Positions 8,767-18,864 are shown, numbered from the stretch's first letter. The stretch is DNA of 64,000 nucleotides from Acinetobacter pittii ANC 4050 (GCF_000399685.1 NZ_KB976987.1:2027647-2091646); one strand, 5' to 3'. Notes: generated from the letters alone by a model not told the origin. Made by a program: numbers and translations.

Positions 8767-10110
8767 TTAATAGATGCCTTGTGCAAGCATCGCGTCAGCA
8801 ACTTTTACAAAGCCAGCAATATTGGCACCGTCTACATAATTCACAGTACCGTCTTCTTTGGTACCATATCTTACACAGTTAGCATGAATATTTTTCATAA
8901 TTGCATGTAGACGCTCATCGACTTCAGCATGTGTCCAGCTTAAACGAATTGCATTCTGAGACATTTCTAAACCAGATGTTGCTACACCACCCGCATTTGA
9001 AGCTTTTCCTGGTGCATACAAAATTTTAGCTTCGATAAAGTGTTCAACTGCTTCAAGGGTAGACGGCATATTAGCCCCTTCAGCTACACAAACTACACCA
9101 TTTGCAATAAGCGTTTTAGCATCTTCACCTGTTAATTCATTTTGTGTAGCACATGGTAAAGCAATATCAACAGGAATATGCCAAGGTGTTTTTCCTTCAA
9201 AATATTCAAAACCATGCTTAGAAGCAAACTCGGAAATACGACCACGTTTAATATTTTTCAGTTCCATGACTTCGGCAAGTAACTCATCTGTAAAACCATT
9301 TTTTACATAAACTGTGCCGTTTGAGTCCGACAAGGTAACCACTTTTGCCCCTAAGAACATGGCTTTCTCTGCTGCATATTGAGCAACATTACCAGAACCT
9401 GAAACTGAAACAGTTTTACCGGCAAAAGATTGTCCACGTGCTTTTAGCATTTCTTCTGCAAAATAAACCGTGCCATAGCCTGTAGCTTCTGGACGCATTA
9501 AGCTACCACCAAATGAAATACCCTTACCAGTAAAAACACAAGCGGTGTCGTTACTCAGCTTTTTCATCATGCCCGCCATATAACCGACTTCACGTGCACC
9601 CACGCCAATGTCACCCGCAGGGATATCCGTATTTGATCCTAAATGACGATAAAGCTCAATCATGAGTGCCTGACAGAATCGCATAATTTCAGCATCAGAT
9701 TTACCTTTAGGGTTAAAATCTGAACCACCTTTACCACCGCCCATTGGTAAGGTAGTAAGTGAATTTTTAAAAGTCTGCTCAAAACCTAAAAATTTTAAAA
9801 TAGATAGGTTGACCGATGGATGGAAACGCATACCACCTTTGAATGGACCAATTGCTGAATTGTATTGAACGCGGAAAGCACGGTTAACTTGAGTCTGACC
9901 TTGATCATCCATCCATGAAACGCGAAATTGAATCACACGTTCTGGCTCAACCAAACGTTCTAGCAATCCCTGCTCTGCATATTCTGGATTTTTTTCAATA
10001 AATGGCCACAAACTTGTCATCACTTCTTCGACAGCTTGCAAGAACTCAGGTTGATGCGGATCACGCGCTTGCACGTAATTCAGGAATTCATTCAGATTGT
10101 TGTATTTCAA
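8767..10110 (-). CDS. gdhA: NADP-specific glutamate dehydrogenase
   Basis: Cytoplasmic enzyme that aminates 2-oxoglutarate to glutamate with NADPH, assimilating ammonium. The protein is closely like E. coli GdhA throughout, including the substrate site PMGGGKGGSDF, PAGDIGVG, and the dinucleotide-binding SGSGNVAQYA. The reading frame is open to an ATG at 10170, but a TTG at 10108-10110 gives exactly 447 residues, the E. coli length, and is preceded by TGAGGA (10118-10123) at seven bases. I therefore choose TTG. The longer form would add 20 residues with no counterpart. Loss of this start would be seen as an ATG alternative upstream. Confidence 0.93.
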   Translation of the reverse strand: MKYNNLNEFLNYVQARDPHQPEFLQAVEEVMTSLWPFIEKNPEYAEQGLLERLVEPERVIQFRVSWMDDQGQTQVNRAFRVQYNSAIGPFKGGMRFHPSVNLSILKFLGFEQTFKNSLTTLPMGGGKGGSDFNPKGKSDAEIMRFCQALMIELYRHLGSNTDIPAGDIGVGAREVGYMAGMMKKLSNDTACVFTGKGISFGGSLMRPEATGYGTVYFAEEMLKARGQSFAGKTVSVSGSGNVAQYAAEKAMFLGAKVVTLSDSNGTVYVKNGFTDELLAEVMELKNIKRGRISEFASKHGFEYFEGKTPWHIPVDIALPCATQNELTGEDAKTLIANGVVCVAEGANMPSTLEAVEHFIEAKILYAPGKASNAGGVATSGLEMSQNAIRLSWTHAEVDERLHAIMKNIHANCVRYGTKEDGTVNYVDGANIAGFVKVADAMLAQGIY

Positions 10111-10442
10111 TGCACGGTCCTCAGCATAGTAATGAATTAAATTGGTGCAATACATTTTTAAATGCATCATTTAGCAGCAAAATATTAAATCCCTTTCCAT
10201 CAATTTTAACAATACTTATTTTAAATTATTTTATTTACCTTAATTATCAAAAAGTTATTTTTAGAAAAACTACTTAAAAATAAGAAATATTAATTTATCT
10301 TTTCATTTTTATTGATCTATTATTGTGCAATATTAGCTACATTTTAGGTCAATCAAAAAGCCAATAAATTCGTTAAAATCCATTGACCTTACTTAGGTTT
10401 TTCTTCATTATCGCATCGTTTTAACCAAGCTATTTGCCCACT
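10111..10442. promoter_or_regulatory. Divergent promoter region gdhA / rnfB-nth
   Basis: A plus-strand promoter is visible: TTGACC (10383-10388), 17 bases, CATTAT (10406-10411). A mirror-image TTGACC on the minus strand (from 10347-10352) could be the gdhA -35. The two form a perfect 8-base inverted repeat, AGGTCAAT (10346-10353) and ATTGACCT (10382-10389). No further gene is seen. Confidence 0.5.
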
Positions 10443-11234
10443 ATGAATTCATCTATTTCTCTCATACGCGAGATTGATGCGTTATTGCCACAGACTCAGT
10501 GTGGTTTATGTGGACATCGTGATGGATGTCTACCCTACGCAAAGTCGATTGCTGAAGGTGAAGAAGCAAATAAATGTGTTCCAGGTGGCCAACCTGTAGC
10601 CGATGCACTCGCAAATCTATTAAATCGCCCTGTGTTAACCGCTGAAACTAGCGTATGGCCTGTACAAGCCGATGGCCGCCCACAGCGAATGAAAGCAATT
10701 ATTCGTGAGGATGAATGTATTGGTTGCACCAAGTGTATTAGTGCTTGCCCTGTAGATGCTATTATTGGAAGTGGTAAGCTCATGCATACCATTTTGACGG
10801 ATTTATGTACGGGTTGTGAGTTATGCATTCCACCTTGTCCAGTCGATTGCATTGATTTGGTCGAAGACACCCAAGCATTACCAAATGAACAACAGCGTAT
10901 TGCTGAGCAAAATGACTTAAGACAACGTTATTACGCACACATTCAACGAGAAGAAAAGCGTCGTACTCACCGTAAAGGGCCTGTAGTACGTGCTGAAATT
11001 GATACCCAATTATTTGCTCAGTTTTCTCAGGCACTTGATGAAGTACCATCAATTGAACTCATCGAGAAACCCAAAGAAGTTGTATTGACTGATGCGAAAA
11101 CTACAATTGAGTTAGCGAAAATTCGTACACAAATTAAGAAACTGGAAAAACAGCTCAGTGTTCGTGAAGATGCTAAAAAGCGTCTTCAACTTGAAGAACT
11201 GCAACAGCAACTCATGCAATTACAGGAGGTCTGA
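10443..11234 (+). CDS. rnfB: RnfB/RsxB-like iron-sulfur ferredoxin, soluble form
   Basis: A 263-residue iron-sulfur protein related to the RnfB subunit of the Rnf/Rsx electron-transfer complex. From the N-terminus: a Cys cluster C20-X2-C-X5-C-X15-C45 (the RnfB 4Fe4S domain), then two ferredoxin-type [4Fe-4S] motifs (C92/95/98/102 and C122/125/128/132), then a charged tail ending in a coiled coil rich in Q, E and K (about 215-263). The N-terminal membrane helix usual in RnfB is missing, and no rnfA, C, D, G or E gene is nearby. An in-frame TTG three codons upstream is less likely than this ATG. It abuts nth (TGAATG), as rsx genes neighbour nth in E. coli. Confidence 0.82.
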   Translation: MNSSISLIREIDALLPQTQCGLCGHRDGCLPYAKSIAEGEEANKCVPGGQPVADALANLLNRPVLTAETSVWPVQADGRPQRMKAIIREDECIGCTKCISACPVDAIIGSGKLMHTILTDLCTGCELCIPPCPVDCIDLVEDTQALPNEQQRIAEQNDLRQRYYAHIQREEKRRTHRKGPVVRAEIDTQLFAQFSQALDEVPSIELIEKPKEVVLTDAKTTIELAKIRTQIKKLEKQLSVREDAKKRLQLEELQQQLMQLQEV

Positions 11235-11924
11235 ATGGCCGTCAAGAATATGACGAAAAAGCAGATTCAAATTTTCTTTGAACGTCTTCGCGAACAACGA
11301 CCTTCACCTCAAACCGAATTAAAATATTCCTCTCCATTTGAGCTACTTATTGCAGTTATGTTGTCAGCTCAAGCGACCGACGTAAGTGTTAATAAAGCAA
11401 CAGATAAGCTCTACCCCGTGGCGAATACCGCCGAGAAAATCTATAACTTAGGCGTAGATGGGTTAAAAGAATATATCAAGACAATTGGCCTCTATAACGC
11501 AAAAGCCGAAAATGTCATTAAAACCTGTAAGATTTTAATGGAGCAGTTTAACGGTGAAGTGCCAAGCAACAGAAAAGACTTAGAAGCTTTACCGGGTGTG
11601 GGGCGTAAAACAGCCAACGTGGTTTTAAATACAGCATTCGGACAACCGACTATGGCTGTCGATACCCATATTTTCCGTGTGGGGAATCGAACTGGTTTAG
11701 CAATAGGTAAAAATGTTCTTGAGGTTGAGCACCGTTTAGTAAAGGTCATTCCTAAAGAATTTATTATAGATGCACACCACTGGCTGATATTACATGGCCG
11801 TTACTGTTGTATTGCCCGTAAACCTAAATGTGCGGAATGTGTAGTTGCAGATGTCTGTAACTGGCCTGATCGCTTTGAATTTGGCGCACAAAAGCAAATT
11901 GCCATTAAAAATATTGAAGCTTAA
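11235..11924 (+). CDS. nth: Endonuclease III
   Basis: DNA N-glycosylase/AP-lyase that removes oxidised pyrimidines in base-excision repair. The 229-residue protein has the helix-hairpin-helix LPGVGRKTANVVLN with catalytic Lys125, the catalytic Asp143 in VDTHIFR, and the C-terminal [4Fe-4S] ligands C192-X6-C199-X2-C202-X5-C208. The ATG directly follows the rnfB stop and is preceded by a full AGGAGGT at 11224-11230, so the two genes are co-transcribed. It may share a need for cluster assembly with the upstream ferredoxin, but no functional link is proven. Confidence 0.96.
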   Translation: MAVKNMTKKQIQIFFERLREQRPSPQTELKYSSPFELLIAVMLSAQATDVSVNKATDKLYPVANTAEKIYNLGVDGLKEYIKTIGLYNAKAENVIKTCKILMEQFNGEVPSNRKDLEALPGVGRKTANVVLNTAFGQPTMAVDTHIFRVGNRTGLAIGKNVLEVEHRLVKVIPKEFIIDAHHWLILHGRYCCIARKPKCAECVVADVCNWPDRFEFGAQKQIAIKNIEA

Positions 11925-11954
11925 AAATATGGTTGGGTATAGGGACATACCCAA
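11921..11954 (-). terminator. Hairpin between nth and the small membrane peptide gene
   Basis: TTGGGTAT (11933-11940) pairs with ATACCCAA (11947-11954). On the minus strand it is followed by ATATTTTTAAG, so it most likely ends the 45-residue peptide gene. Confidence 0.6.
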
Positions 11955-11960
11955 TCAAAC

Positions 11961-12098
11961 TTACTTTAGACGCTTTTTCTCATTGCGCTCTTCTTTCGCT
12001 TGTTTTTGTACCTGTCTTAGCATTTTGTAGCTTTGAAAAGCCAAAAATATTAATAGTGCTAGACTCAGCAATACCACCAAAATCAATATGACTTTCAT
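11961..12098 (-). CDS. Small single-span membrane peptide, 45 residues
   Basis: A short ORF starting MKVILILVV. The first 24 residues are almost entirely Leu, Ile, Val, Ala and Phe, enough for one membrane span; the rest is strongly charged (KQAKEERNEKKRLK at the end), which predicts an N-out or N-in anchor with a basic cytoplasmic tail by the positive-inside rule. The start ATG (12096-12098) is preceded by GCAGGAGAA at proper spacing, and a terminator-like hairpin follows. It is downstream of adk but separated from it by the adk terminator. No family was recognised; the strong ribosome-binding site is the main support. Confidence 0.65.
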   Translation of the reverse strand: MKVILILVVLLSLALLIFLAFQSYKMLRQVQKQAKEERNEKKRLK

Positions 12099-12120
12099 AT
12101 TGTTCTCCTGCACTTAAGGA

Positions 12121-12148
12121 AAGAAAAGAGCCCTCACAAAGAGGGCTC
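12121..12148 (-). terminator. Intrinsic terminator after adk
   Basis: GAGCCCTC (12128-12135) pairs with GAGGGCTC (12141-12148); on the minus strand a T-rich tail (TTTTC) follows. Confidence 0.85.
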
Positions 12149-12169
12149 ATTATCACAAACAATATTAAA

Positions 12170-12838
<669 letters not shown>

Positions 12839-12909
12839 TTAAAACAATGAATATGAAGTCCGGCAGAAAAAGTCTCGTTAATCTTCAATAGATCCTGCCT
12901 GACATCGAA

Positions 12910-14223
12910 TTATAAGAAAGCCACAAACAAATGTATTGTACCAGCAATAAATCCGGTTACCCCACCTAGTACAATAAGAATCCATTCATCCTCCTGAAAT
13001 GCAGGACGCAATAAATTCTGAAATTCTTTTGGTGTCAGTTCGCGAATACGCTCTTTAAACATTTGAAAAATCTTCTGTGCCCGGCTTGCGTTCAGTGCTG
13101 GGTCACATACGGGTCCCATCGTAATTTCAATTGAACGATCAATCAAGTCCGTCTTTAATCTTGCGTACTCTCTTGGCCCTAAAGAAAGCTGTAAAGAGGT
13201 GCGAACTAATGGTGTTTCCATGATTTCGTTAATATGACGCTTGACAATACGACGGGTTTTATCTTTACGCGGCCCATACATCATTTCGGTCATAATTGAT
13301 TTTAACGTAATCAGATCTTCTGTAACCACACTAGAAAACACATCTGAAACTTCCTCTTGACGCTTCATAAAAGCACCTTGGACATTATAGGTCCCAATTC
13401 GAAGAACTGGTACAATCCAAGGAAACTTACGATCTTTTGTTAATCTAAAAATTTGTGGGTAACGAATATAATGCGGTTCAATTGGGTTAAATACCATCCA
13501 GATTGCGATCCAGTTGGTTAAAAAGCCCCAAATTGCAGCCCAAAATGGTACTGTCCAGTGCCATGGTACGACAAACCAAACCACCATTTGGAAAATACCA
13601 AAAAACATTCCAATGAGTGCACTAATATGCCAAATAAAGTTAATTTCTTTTTGACCAACCTTTAAGAACATACGTACCATTAAACGGCGATCACCTTCCA
13701 TCTGGCTCACCACCATTTCACGCATGTTAACCAGTGACTCAACGTTCATGGTCAGCTCAGTCACTAATTCTTTTAACACACCCGGCAATTGTTTATGTGC
13801 TTGAGCATAAATACGGCGTTTAATTGAATAGGGTAAGTTTTCCCAAAGTACAGCATTACGGTCGATCATGACTTCATCAATGAGATGTTCAAGTTCAAAA
13901 CCAACTTGTTCACCAATAATGCGTGCCATATCTTCAGGATCCATTGCTTCTAAAAATTCACGCAATGAACCTAATTTAGATAAAGTGTTATCGGTAATAA
14001 TACCTGAGATACGTCCTGCTTTACGTGGCACGATACCTTGCCAACCTACTGGCAATGGTCCTAAATGGAATCCCCAAAACTTAATTGGGTAAAATACCAT
14101 TTTTAAAGCCATCCACACATGTGCCCATGTGACAAAAGCCGTTACGGGAATAATACTCAAAACGGCCCAAAAATCAGGTCTGTGTAAAAAGATCTGCCAC
14201 AATCCACTGACGTACTCTAACAT
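12910..14223 (-). CDS. DUF445 family membrane protein
   Basis: A 437-residue protein of the DUF445 family. It has a hydrophobic segment near residues 16-40, a pair of membrane spans near 195-240 (IWHISALIGMFFGIF and the following tryptophan-rich stretch) and one at the extreme C-terminus (about 418-436), separated by long soluble helical parts. The C-terminal GGVTGFIAGTIHLF segment is glycine-rich like a membrane anchor. The molecular function of the family is unknown. It is upstream of and not overlapping adk, and may form its own transcript. Confidence 0.8.
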   Translation of the reverse strand: MLEYVSGLWQIFLHRPDFWAVLSIIPVTAFVTWAHVWMALKMVFYPIKFWGFHLGPLPVGWQGIVPRKAGRISGIITDNTLSKLGSLREFLEAMDPEDMARIIGEQVGFELEHLIDEVMIDRNAVLWENLPYSIKRRIYAQAHKQLPGVLKELVTELTMNVESLVNMREMVVSQMEGDRRLMVRMFLKVGQKEINFIWHISALIGMFFGIFQMVVWFVVPWHWTVPFWAAIWGFLTNWIAIWMVFNPIEPHYIRYPQIFRLTKDRKFPWIVPVLRIGTYNVQGAFMKRQEEVSDVFSSVVTEDLITLKSIMTEMMYGPRKDKTRRIVKRHINEIMETPLVRTSLQLSLGPREYARLKTDLIDRSIEITMGPVCDPALNASRAQKIFQMFKERIRELTPKEFQNLLRPAFQEDEWILIVLGGVTGFIAGTIHLFVAFL

Positions 14224-14284
14224 GTAAGACTCTCGTATTTATTTGTGCTCTGCTTATGGCGAGTTAACGATAAACTGCTTTGTT

Positions 14285-14803
14285 TTATAAACCAAAACTT
14301 AGAGAATAAGAAAATTGAATTTGTGGTTTAGTATCTGCAGCAACATTTCCGTTCTGGTCCGTTAATTTTTCAGCCGCACCGATACCTACACTAAAAGTGC
14401 TAATTCTTTCCGAATTTAACCACACATAGGCCAAATCAACACCCGCACCTAAACGGGATTTAAAATCACCATCGACTTCTTTACTATCAAGATGCCCAGC
14501 ATAGAAACCGATATAGTAACCATTTTTGTCTGTGCCAGTAAGATAATAAGGATATCTAAAACCAACTTGTCCACCGACAGTTTTGTCACCATTCAAAAAT
14601 GCACCGGCTTTTGCATAAGCAATCCCATACGGGTTTACCCATTCACCATTAAGATGTAATAATTTTTGAGTAACTCCGGCACCCACATTCCAAGTAGATG
14701 CTTTATGATCTGCTAATTTTGCTTCTGGAAGAAACGAGTAGTCTTGAGCATAGGCCCAATTACTTACCGTCAAAACTGCAAGTAAGGGATAAATTTTTCT
14801 CAT
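14285..14803 (-). CDS. Small exported protein, probable outer-membrane beta-barrel
   Basis: A 172-residue protein with a signal peptide (MRKIYPLLAVL, cleavage after NWAYA). The mature part alternates polar and hydrophobic residues with many Gly, Tyr and Asn (GAGVTQKL, GQVGFRYPYYL, GYYIGFYAGHL, LGAGVDLAYVWL), as expected of a small beta-barrel, and ends in a strand SYSLSFGL. It resembles YfaZ-type barrels in style, but I do not recognise a family. The chosen ATG has GGAG about seven bases upstream; an ATG four codons earlier overlaps that site and is less likely. Confidence 0.65.
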   Translation of the reverse strand: MRKIYPLLAVLTVSNWAYAQDYSFLPEAKLADHKASTWNVGAGVTQKLLHLNGEWVNPYGIAYAKAGAFLNGDKTVGGQVGFRYPYYLTGTDKNGYYIGFYAGHLDSKEVDGDFKSRLGAGVDLAYVWLNSERISTFSVGIGAAEKLTDQNGNVAADTKPQIQFSYSLSFGL

Positions 14804-15039
14804 TATTTTCTCCATTTTCCCTAATCGTATGGTGAGAACAACCCTATTCTATTGAATGAGAGACTTTAACAGAATTATTTTGCTTCTTATATACAAGTAT
14901 CTAGAATTTTGTTGTCTGCAAAGTCAAAAAGTATCTTATTAAAATACAATGAAACTTTGAAAATTATGCAATATTTTAAACGCTCTTGCGTTAGAATAAG
15001 CAGCTATTTTTCTTACCCTATGTCATTAAGTCGATCCTT

Positions 15040-17055
15040 ATGAAGCAGCACTTTCCTTTAAAAGATATCCAGCAAGAAAAGCGCATTTATCGAGGACGAA
15101 TCTTTTTTGCCGTAGGTCTTGTTATCGTTTGCTTATTAGTGCTGATTAGCCGATACGCTTATCTGCAAATTTTCCACTATGACGAATTCTCAACTGCATC
15201 CGACAAAAACCGAATTCGCTTGCAGCCACTTCCACCTGCTCGTGGTTATATCTATGACAGAAATGGTGTCTTACTGGCAGATAACTACCCTGTTTTTACA
15301 GCAACTTTAAGTAAAACAGACGTAGAAGATGTTGATGGCGTGGTTGAACAACTACAACCTATTTTGGATTTAACACAAGAAGATATTGACCGTTTTAAAA
15401 GTCGTATAAAAACTGCCCGTAAAACTGAACGTGTAGCAATTAAACTTAATTTGACTGAAGCAAATATTGCCAAATTTAGTGAAGCTAAATATAAATTTCC
15501 GGGTGTAAGAATTGAGACACAAATGACCCGTTATTATCCACATGGTGAATTATTTGCACATGTGATTGGTTATGTCGGGCGTATCAACGATAAAGAATTA
15601 AAAAGTATTGATAAAGACTTATATGCTGGAACCAACCTGATTGGAAAGATTGGTGTTGAAAGAAGCTATGAAGATTTACTGCACGGTACACCGGGTTATG
15701 AATCTGTTGAGGCAGATGCCCATAGCAACGTATTACGCCATTTAGGCCGTAAAGACCCTACCCGCGGTAATGACCTCTATTTATCTTTAGATTACGGTTT
15801 ACAAGTTGTCGCATCTCAACAGCTTGCAGGTCGTCGTGGAGCTATTGTAGCCATCGACCCTCGTACTGGCGAAATTCTAGCATTAGTGTCTAGCCCAAGC
15901 TTCAACCCTAATTTGTTTGTGACAGGAATTAGCCATACTGACTATAGTTCACTGCGTGATAATTTAGATCAACCGCTTTATAACCGCGCTGTACAGGGTG
16001 TATATCCGCCCGGTTCTACCATTAAGCCAATGGAAGCTATGGGTGGTTTACACTACGGCATAGTGGACTGGTCAACGGCAATTTCTGACCCCGGTTATTT
16101 CCACCTACCAGGTGATTCACATAAATTCCGTGACTGGAAAAAATCTGGTCATGGCATCGTCAACATGCATAAAGCCATTATTATGTCATGTGATACCTAT
16201 TTCTATATTCTTGCCCATCAAATGGGTATTGATCAAATGAACCAATGGATGCGTCAATTCGGGTTTGGTCAAAAAACAGGTGTCGATTTACCAAGTGAAA
16301 GTGAAGGTCTTTATCCAAATCCTGAATGGAAAATGCGTACGCGTAAAGCGAAATGGATGAAGGGGGAAACTATTTCAGTCAGTATTGGTCAAGGTGCTTT
16401 TACAGCCACTCCGATACAACTTGCCATGGCAACTGCGATTACGGCAAACCATGGTTCCCACGTTACGCCTCATGTTTTACGCGCAACTCATGGTGCAAAA
16501 CCATTTACTGTGCGTAATGCACCTGATGGGAAAATTAACTTTAACGGAACCGACGAAGATTGGATTCAAATGCGCGATGCCATGATTGATGTAATTCAGT
16601 CAGGTACTGGTAGAGGTATTCGCACTCCTCTATATCAAATTGCAGGAAAAACAGGAACAGCACAGGTTAAGAGTATTGCGCAAGGTAAACGCTATAACGA
16701 AGCAGCCTTGAGCGAACGTCAGCTTGATCATGGTTTATTCGTTGGATTTGCCCCTGCCGATAAACCTGAAATCGCGATTGCCGTGATTTGGGAGAACGGC
16801 CGTCATGGTGGTTCTGCTGCACAACTTGCACGACCTGTATTTGATTACTGGCTATTAACGCGTAAGAAAAATCCGATTCGCCCAGCAAATCACCAAGTCA
16901 ATGGTGGACTAATGACAGCAGGAATTAAACCTGGTGAACTGCCAAGCGGTGGGGAAAGTTCTAGTCCAGCACCAGTGACTTCAAACAAGCCTGCAGCAGC
17001 ATCAACACCACAAACGATTCCTGCTCGTCCTGCTACCAATGAGGTCGATGAATAA
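15040..17055 (+). CDS. mrdA: Penicillin-binding protein 2 (peptidoglycan D,D-transpeptidase)
   Basis: Inner-membrane class B penicillin-binding protein that cross-links peptidoglycan during rod elongation. The 671-residue protein has a cytoplasmic tail, one membrane span (about 20-42), the non-catalytic dimerisation region, and a transpeptidase domain with active-site Ser326 in PPGSTIKP (SxxK), the SCD motif, and KTGTAQ at Lys537. The C-terminus carries a low-complexity Pro/Ser/Ala/Thr tail after about 625. The stop overlaps the rsmD start by one base (TAATG). rodA is not next to it. Confidence 0.95.
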   Translation: MKQHFPLKDIQQEKRIYRGRIFFAVGLVIVCLLVLISRYAYLQIFHYDEFSTASDKNRIRLQPLPPARGYIYDRNGVLLADNYPVFTATLSKTDVEDVDGVVEQLQPILDLTQEDIDRFKSRIKTARKTERVAIKLNLTEANIAKFSEAKYKFPGVRIETQMTRYYPHGELFAHVIGYVGRINDKELKSIDKDLYAGTNLIGKIGVERSYEDLLHGTPGYESVEADAHSNVLRHLGRKDPTRGNDLYLSLDYGLQVVASQQLAGRRGAIVAIDPRTGEILALVSSPSFNPNLFVTGISHTDYSSLRDNLDQPLYNRAVQGVYPPGSTIKPMEAMGGLHYGIVDWSTAISDPGYFHLPGDSHKFRDWKKSGHGIVNMHKAIIMSCDTYFYILAHQMGIDQMNQWMRQFGFGQKTGVDLPSESEGLYPNPEWKMRTRKAKWMKGETISVSIGQGAFTATPIQLAMATAITANHGSHVTPHVLRATHGAKPFTVRNAPDGKINFNGTDEDWIQMRDAMIDVIQSGTGRGIRTPLYQIAGKTGTAQVKSIAQGKRYNEAALSERQLDHGLFVGFAPADKPEIAIAVIWENGRHGGSAAQLARPVFDYWLLTRKKNPIRPANHQVNGGLMTAGIKPGELPSGGESSSPAPVTSNKPAAASTPQTIPARPATNEVDE

Positions 17056-17606
17056 TGAAAAATCAATTACGCATTATTGGAGGCGAATGGAAAAGACGAG
17101 TACTTCCCTTCGCTAGCATTGATGGTTTACGTCCAACTCCGGATAGAGTACGTGAAACTCTGTTTAACTGGCTCATGTGGGATATCCAAAATGCTCAGGT
17201 TCTCGACATCTGTACAGGCTCTGGTGCATTAGGTTTTGAGGCATTGTCACGCGGGGCTGCTTCGGTTTATATGATTGAACCCGATAAGACGCAGGCAAAA
17301 TTTTTAAAAGATAATATTGAACTCTTAAAAGCCCAAAACTGTCATTTGATTAATGCAACTGCTCAACAAGCTTTACCGCGTTTAAAAGAACAATTTGATG
17401 TGGTTTTTTTAGATCCACCTTATAGCCTTGATTTATGGCAAGAGCTATCTAACTTGGCCGAGCCACATATTAAAAAAAATGGATATATTTATGTTGAAGC
17501 TGACCGAGATTTATCTCAGCTTCATCTTCCTTCAACATGGCAACAGGTTAAAACAACAAAAGCTGGTACAGTTCACGCAGGGCTTTACCAAAAAATAAAC
17601 CAATAA
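17055..17606 (+). CDS. rsmD: 16S rRNA (guanine966-N2)-methyltransferase
   Basis: Cytoplasmic SAM-dependent methyltransferase that modifies G966 of 16S rRNA. The 183-residue protein carries the SAM-binding motif DICTGSGALGFEALSRGA (about 51-68) and the catalytic DPPY at 120-123. It shares one base with the mrdA stop codon, so the two are translated from one message. A terminator follows immediately. Confidence 0.95.
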   Translation: MKNQLRIIGGEWKRRVLPFASIDGLRPTPDRVRETLFNWLMWDIQNAQVLDICTGSGALGFEALSRGAASVYMIEPDKTQAKFLKDNIELLKAQNCHLINATAQQALPRLKEQFDVVFLDPPYSLDLWQELSNLAEPHIKKNGYIYVEADRDLSQLHLPSTWQQVKTTKAGTVHAGLYQKINQ

Positions 17607-17631
17607 AAAGGTAGCGTTAAGCTACCTTTTT
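17605..17631. terminator. Bidirectional terminator between rsmD and ureJ
   Basis: AAAAAGGTAGC (17605-17615) pairs perfectly with GCTACCTTTTT (17621-17631). It serves both the plus-strand mrdA-rsmD unit and the minus-strand urease operon. Confidence 0.9.
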
Positions 17632-17646
17632 CGCTAAAAGCTTTAA

Positions 17647-18216
17647 TTAACTCAAACCAATCACTGCAACAACTGCTGCACAGGCACCAACAATTTTTTT
17701 GCCATATGGCACATATCGTGTAAGCGCAGCACCCAATGCTAATCCACCACAATAAATTAAAGCCATAGCTGAAATCATACCAGTTACTAATGCCACGATA
17801 TGCCCTGCGTGTGCTAACTCAACCCCATGAGCAATACCATGGAAGCTTGCAAGTAATGCCGCCGCTACAGGTAAAACCTTATTCGATTTTGTCCATAATG
17901 CAATTGCTGTAACCATTAAAGAAGCTACAATACCGTATTCAGCAACATTTGCAGGGACTAAACCTTGAGCACCTACTAAGAACCCTACAATTAAGGTCAC
18001 GCTTAAAGTAATAACTCCAGCAATTTTCCACTGCTTAGCTGCTGACCACAATAAGACACCGAAACCCAAGGCCATGACTAAATGGTCTAGCCCAGTAAAG
18101 GGGTGAATAAAGCCTGCCATGAATCCTGAATGTACGTGATCATGTCCTGGATGGGCCATTGCAAGTGCTGGCAATAAAGCAAGTAACCCTATGCCCCATT
18201 TTTTTATGAAGTTCAT
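17647..18216 (-). CDS. ureJ: HupE/UreJ family nickel permease
   Basis: A 189-residue polytopic membrane protein thought to bring in or handle nickel for urease. It has an N-terminal signal-like span followed by the histidine-rich segment HPGHDHVHSG and HPFTGLDH, both family signatures for metal binding, and about six membrane spans with a second motif FHGIAHGVE. It is the last gene of the urease operon, nine bases after ureG. Confidence 0.9.
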   Translation of the reverse strand: MNFIKKWGIGLLALLPALAMAHPGHDHVHSGFMAGFIHPFTGLDHLVMALGFGVLLWSAAKQWKIAGVITLSVTLIVGFLVGAQGLVPANVAEYGIVASLMVTAIALWTKSNKVLPVAAALLASFHGIAHGVELAHAGHIVALVTGMISAMALIYCGGLALGAALTRYVPYGKKIVGACAAVVAVIGLS

Positions 18217-18225
18217 AATGTCTCC

Positions 18226-18840
18226 TTAAGCTTTAAACAGCCCTTGTTTCTCAATAAATTGGATAATTTCCTCAAGACCATCTTGTGTTTTCATGTTTGA
18301 AAATAAGAATGGTTTTTCTCCGCGCATGCGTTTTGCATCTTGATCCATCACATCAAGATTTGCACCTACCATTGGCGCAAGGTCAGTTTTATTAATAATG
18401 AGTAAATCTGACTTGGTAATACCCGGCCCACCTTTACGAGGAATTTTTTCACCACCAGCCACATCAATCACATATAAAGTTAAATCAGAAAGTTCAGGGC
18501 TAAATGTCGCTGCCAAATTATCACCACCACTTTCAATGATAATGAGCTCTAATCCTTCGAATTTTTCACACAAATCATCAATTGCAGCCAAGTTAATTGA
18601 AGCATCTTCACGAATAGCTGTATGCGGGCAGCCACCAGTTTCTACCCCCACAATACGATCTGGTGACATCGCCTCATTGCGGGTTAAGAAGTTTGAATCT
18701 TCTTTGGTGTAAATATCATTTGTCACCACGGCCATATTGTATTTATTACGCAAGGCTAAACATAAATTAAGTGTAAGTGCTGTTTTACCCGAACCTACTG
18801 GTCCGCCAATTCCAACTCGTAATGGACTACGCTCTGTCAT
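18226..18840 (-). CDS. ureG: Urease accessory GTPase UreG
   Basis: SIMIBI-class GTPase that supplies energy for nickel insertion into urease together with UreD, UreE and UreF. The 204-residue protein has the P-loop GGPVGSGKT near the start, the CPH-type nickel motif in [11 protein letters not shown], and [10 protein letters not shown] for guanine binding. Length and motifs are typical. It lies between ureF and ureJ in the operon. Confidence 0.97.
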   Translation of the reverse strand: MTERSPLRVGIGGPVGSGKTALTLNLCLALRNKYNMAVVTNDIYTKEDSNFLTRNEAMSPDRIVGVETGGCPHTAIREDASINLAAIDDLCEKFEGLELIIIESGGDNLAATFSPELSDLTLYVIDVAGGEKIPRKGGPGITKSDLLIINKTDLAPMVGANLDVMDQDAKRMRGEKPFLFSNMKTQDGLEEIIQFIEKQGLFKA

Positions 18841-18864
18841 GATTTTTATCCTTTTTTCCTAAAC

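Noticed and set aside
10111..10170. Longer gdhA start at ATG 10170
   Set aside because: The extension matches nothing in the family and the TTG site has the better ribosome-binding site.
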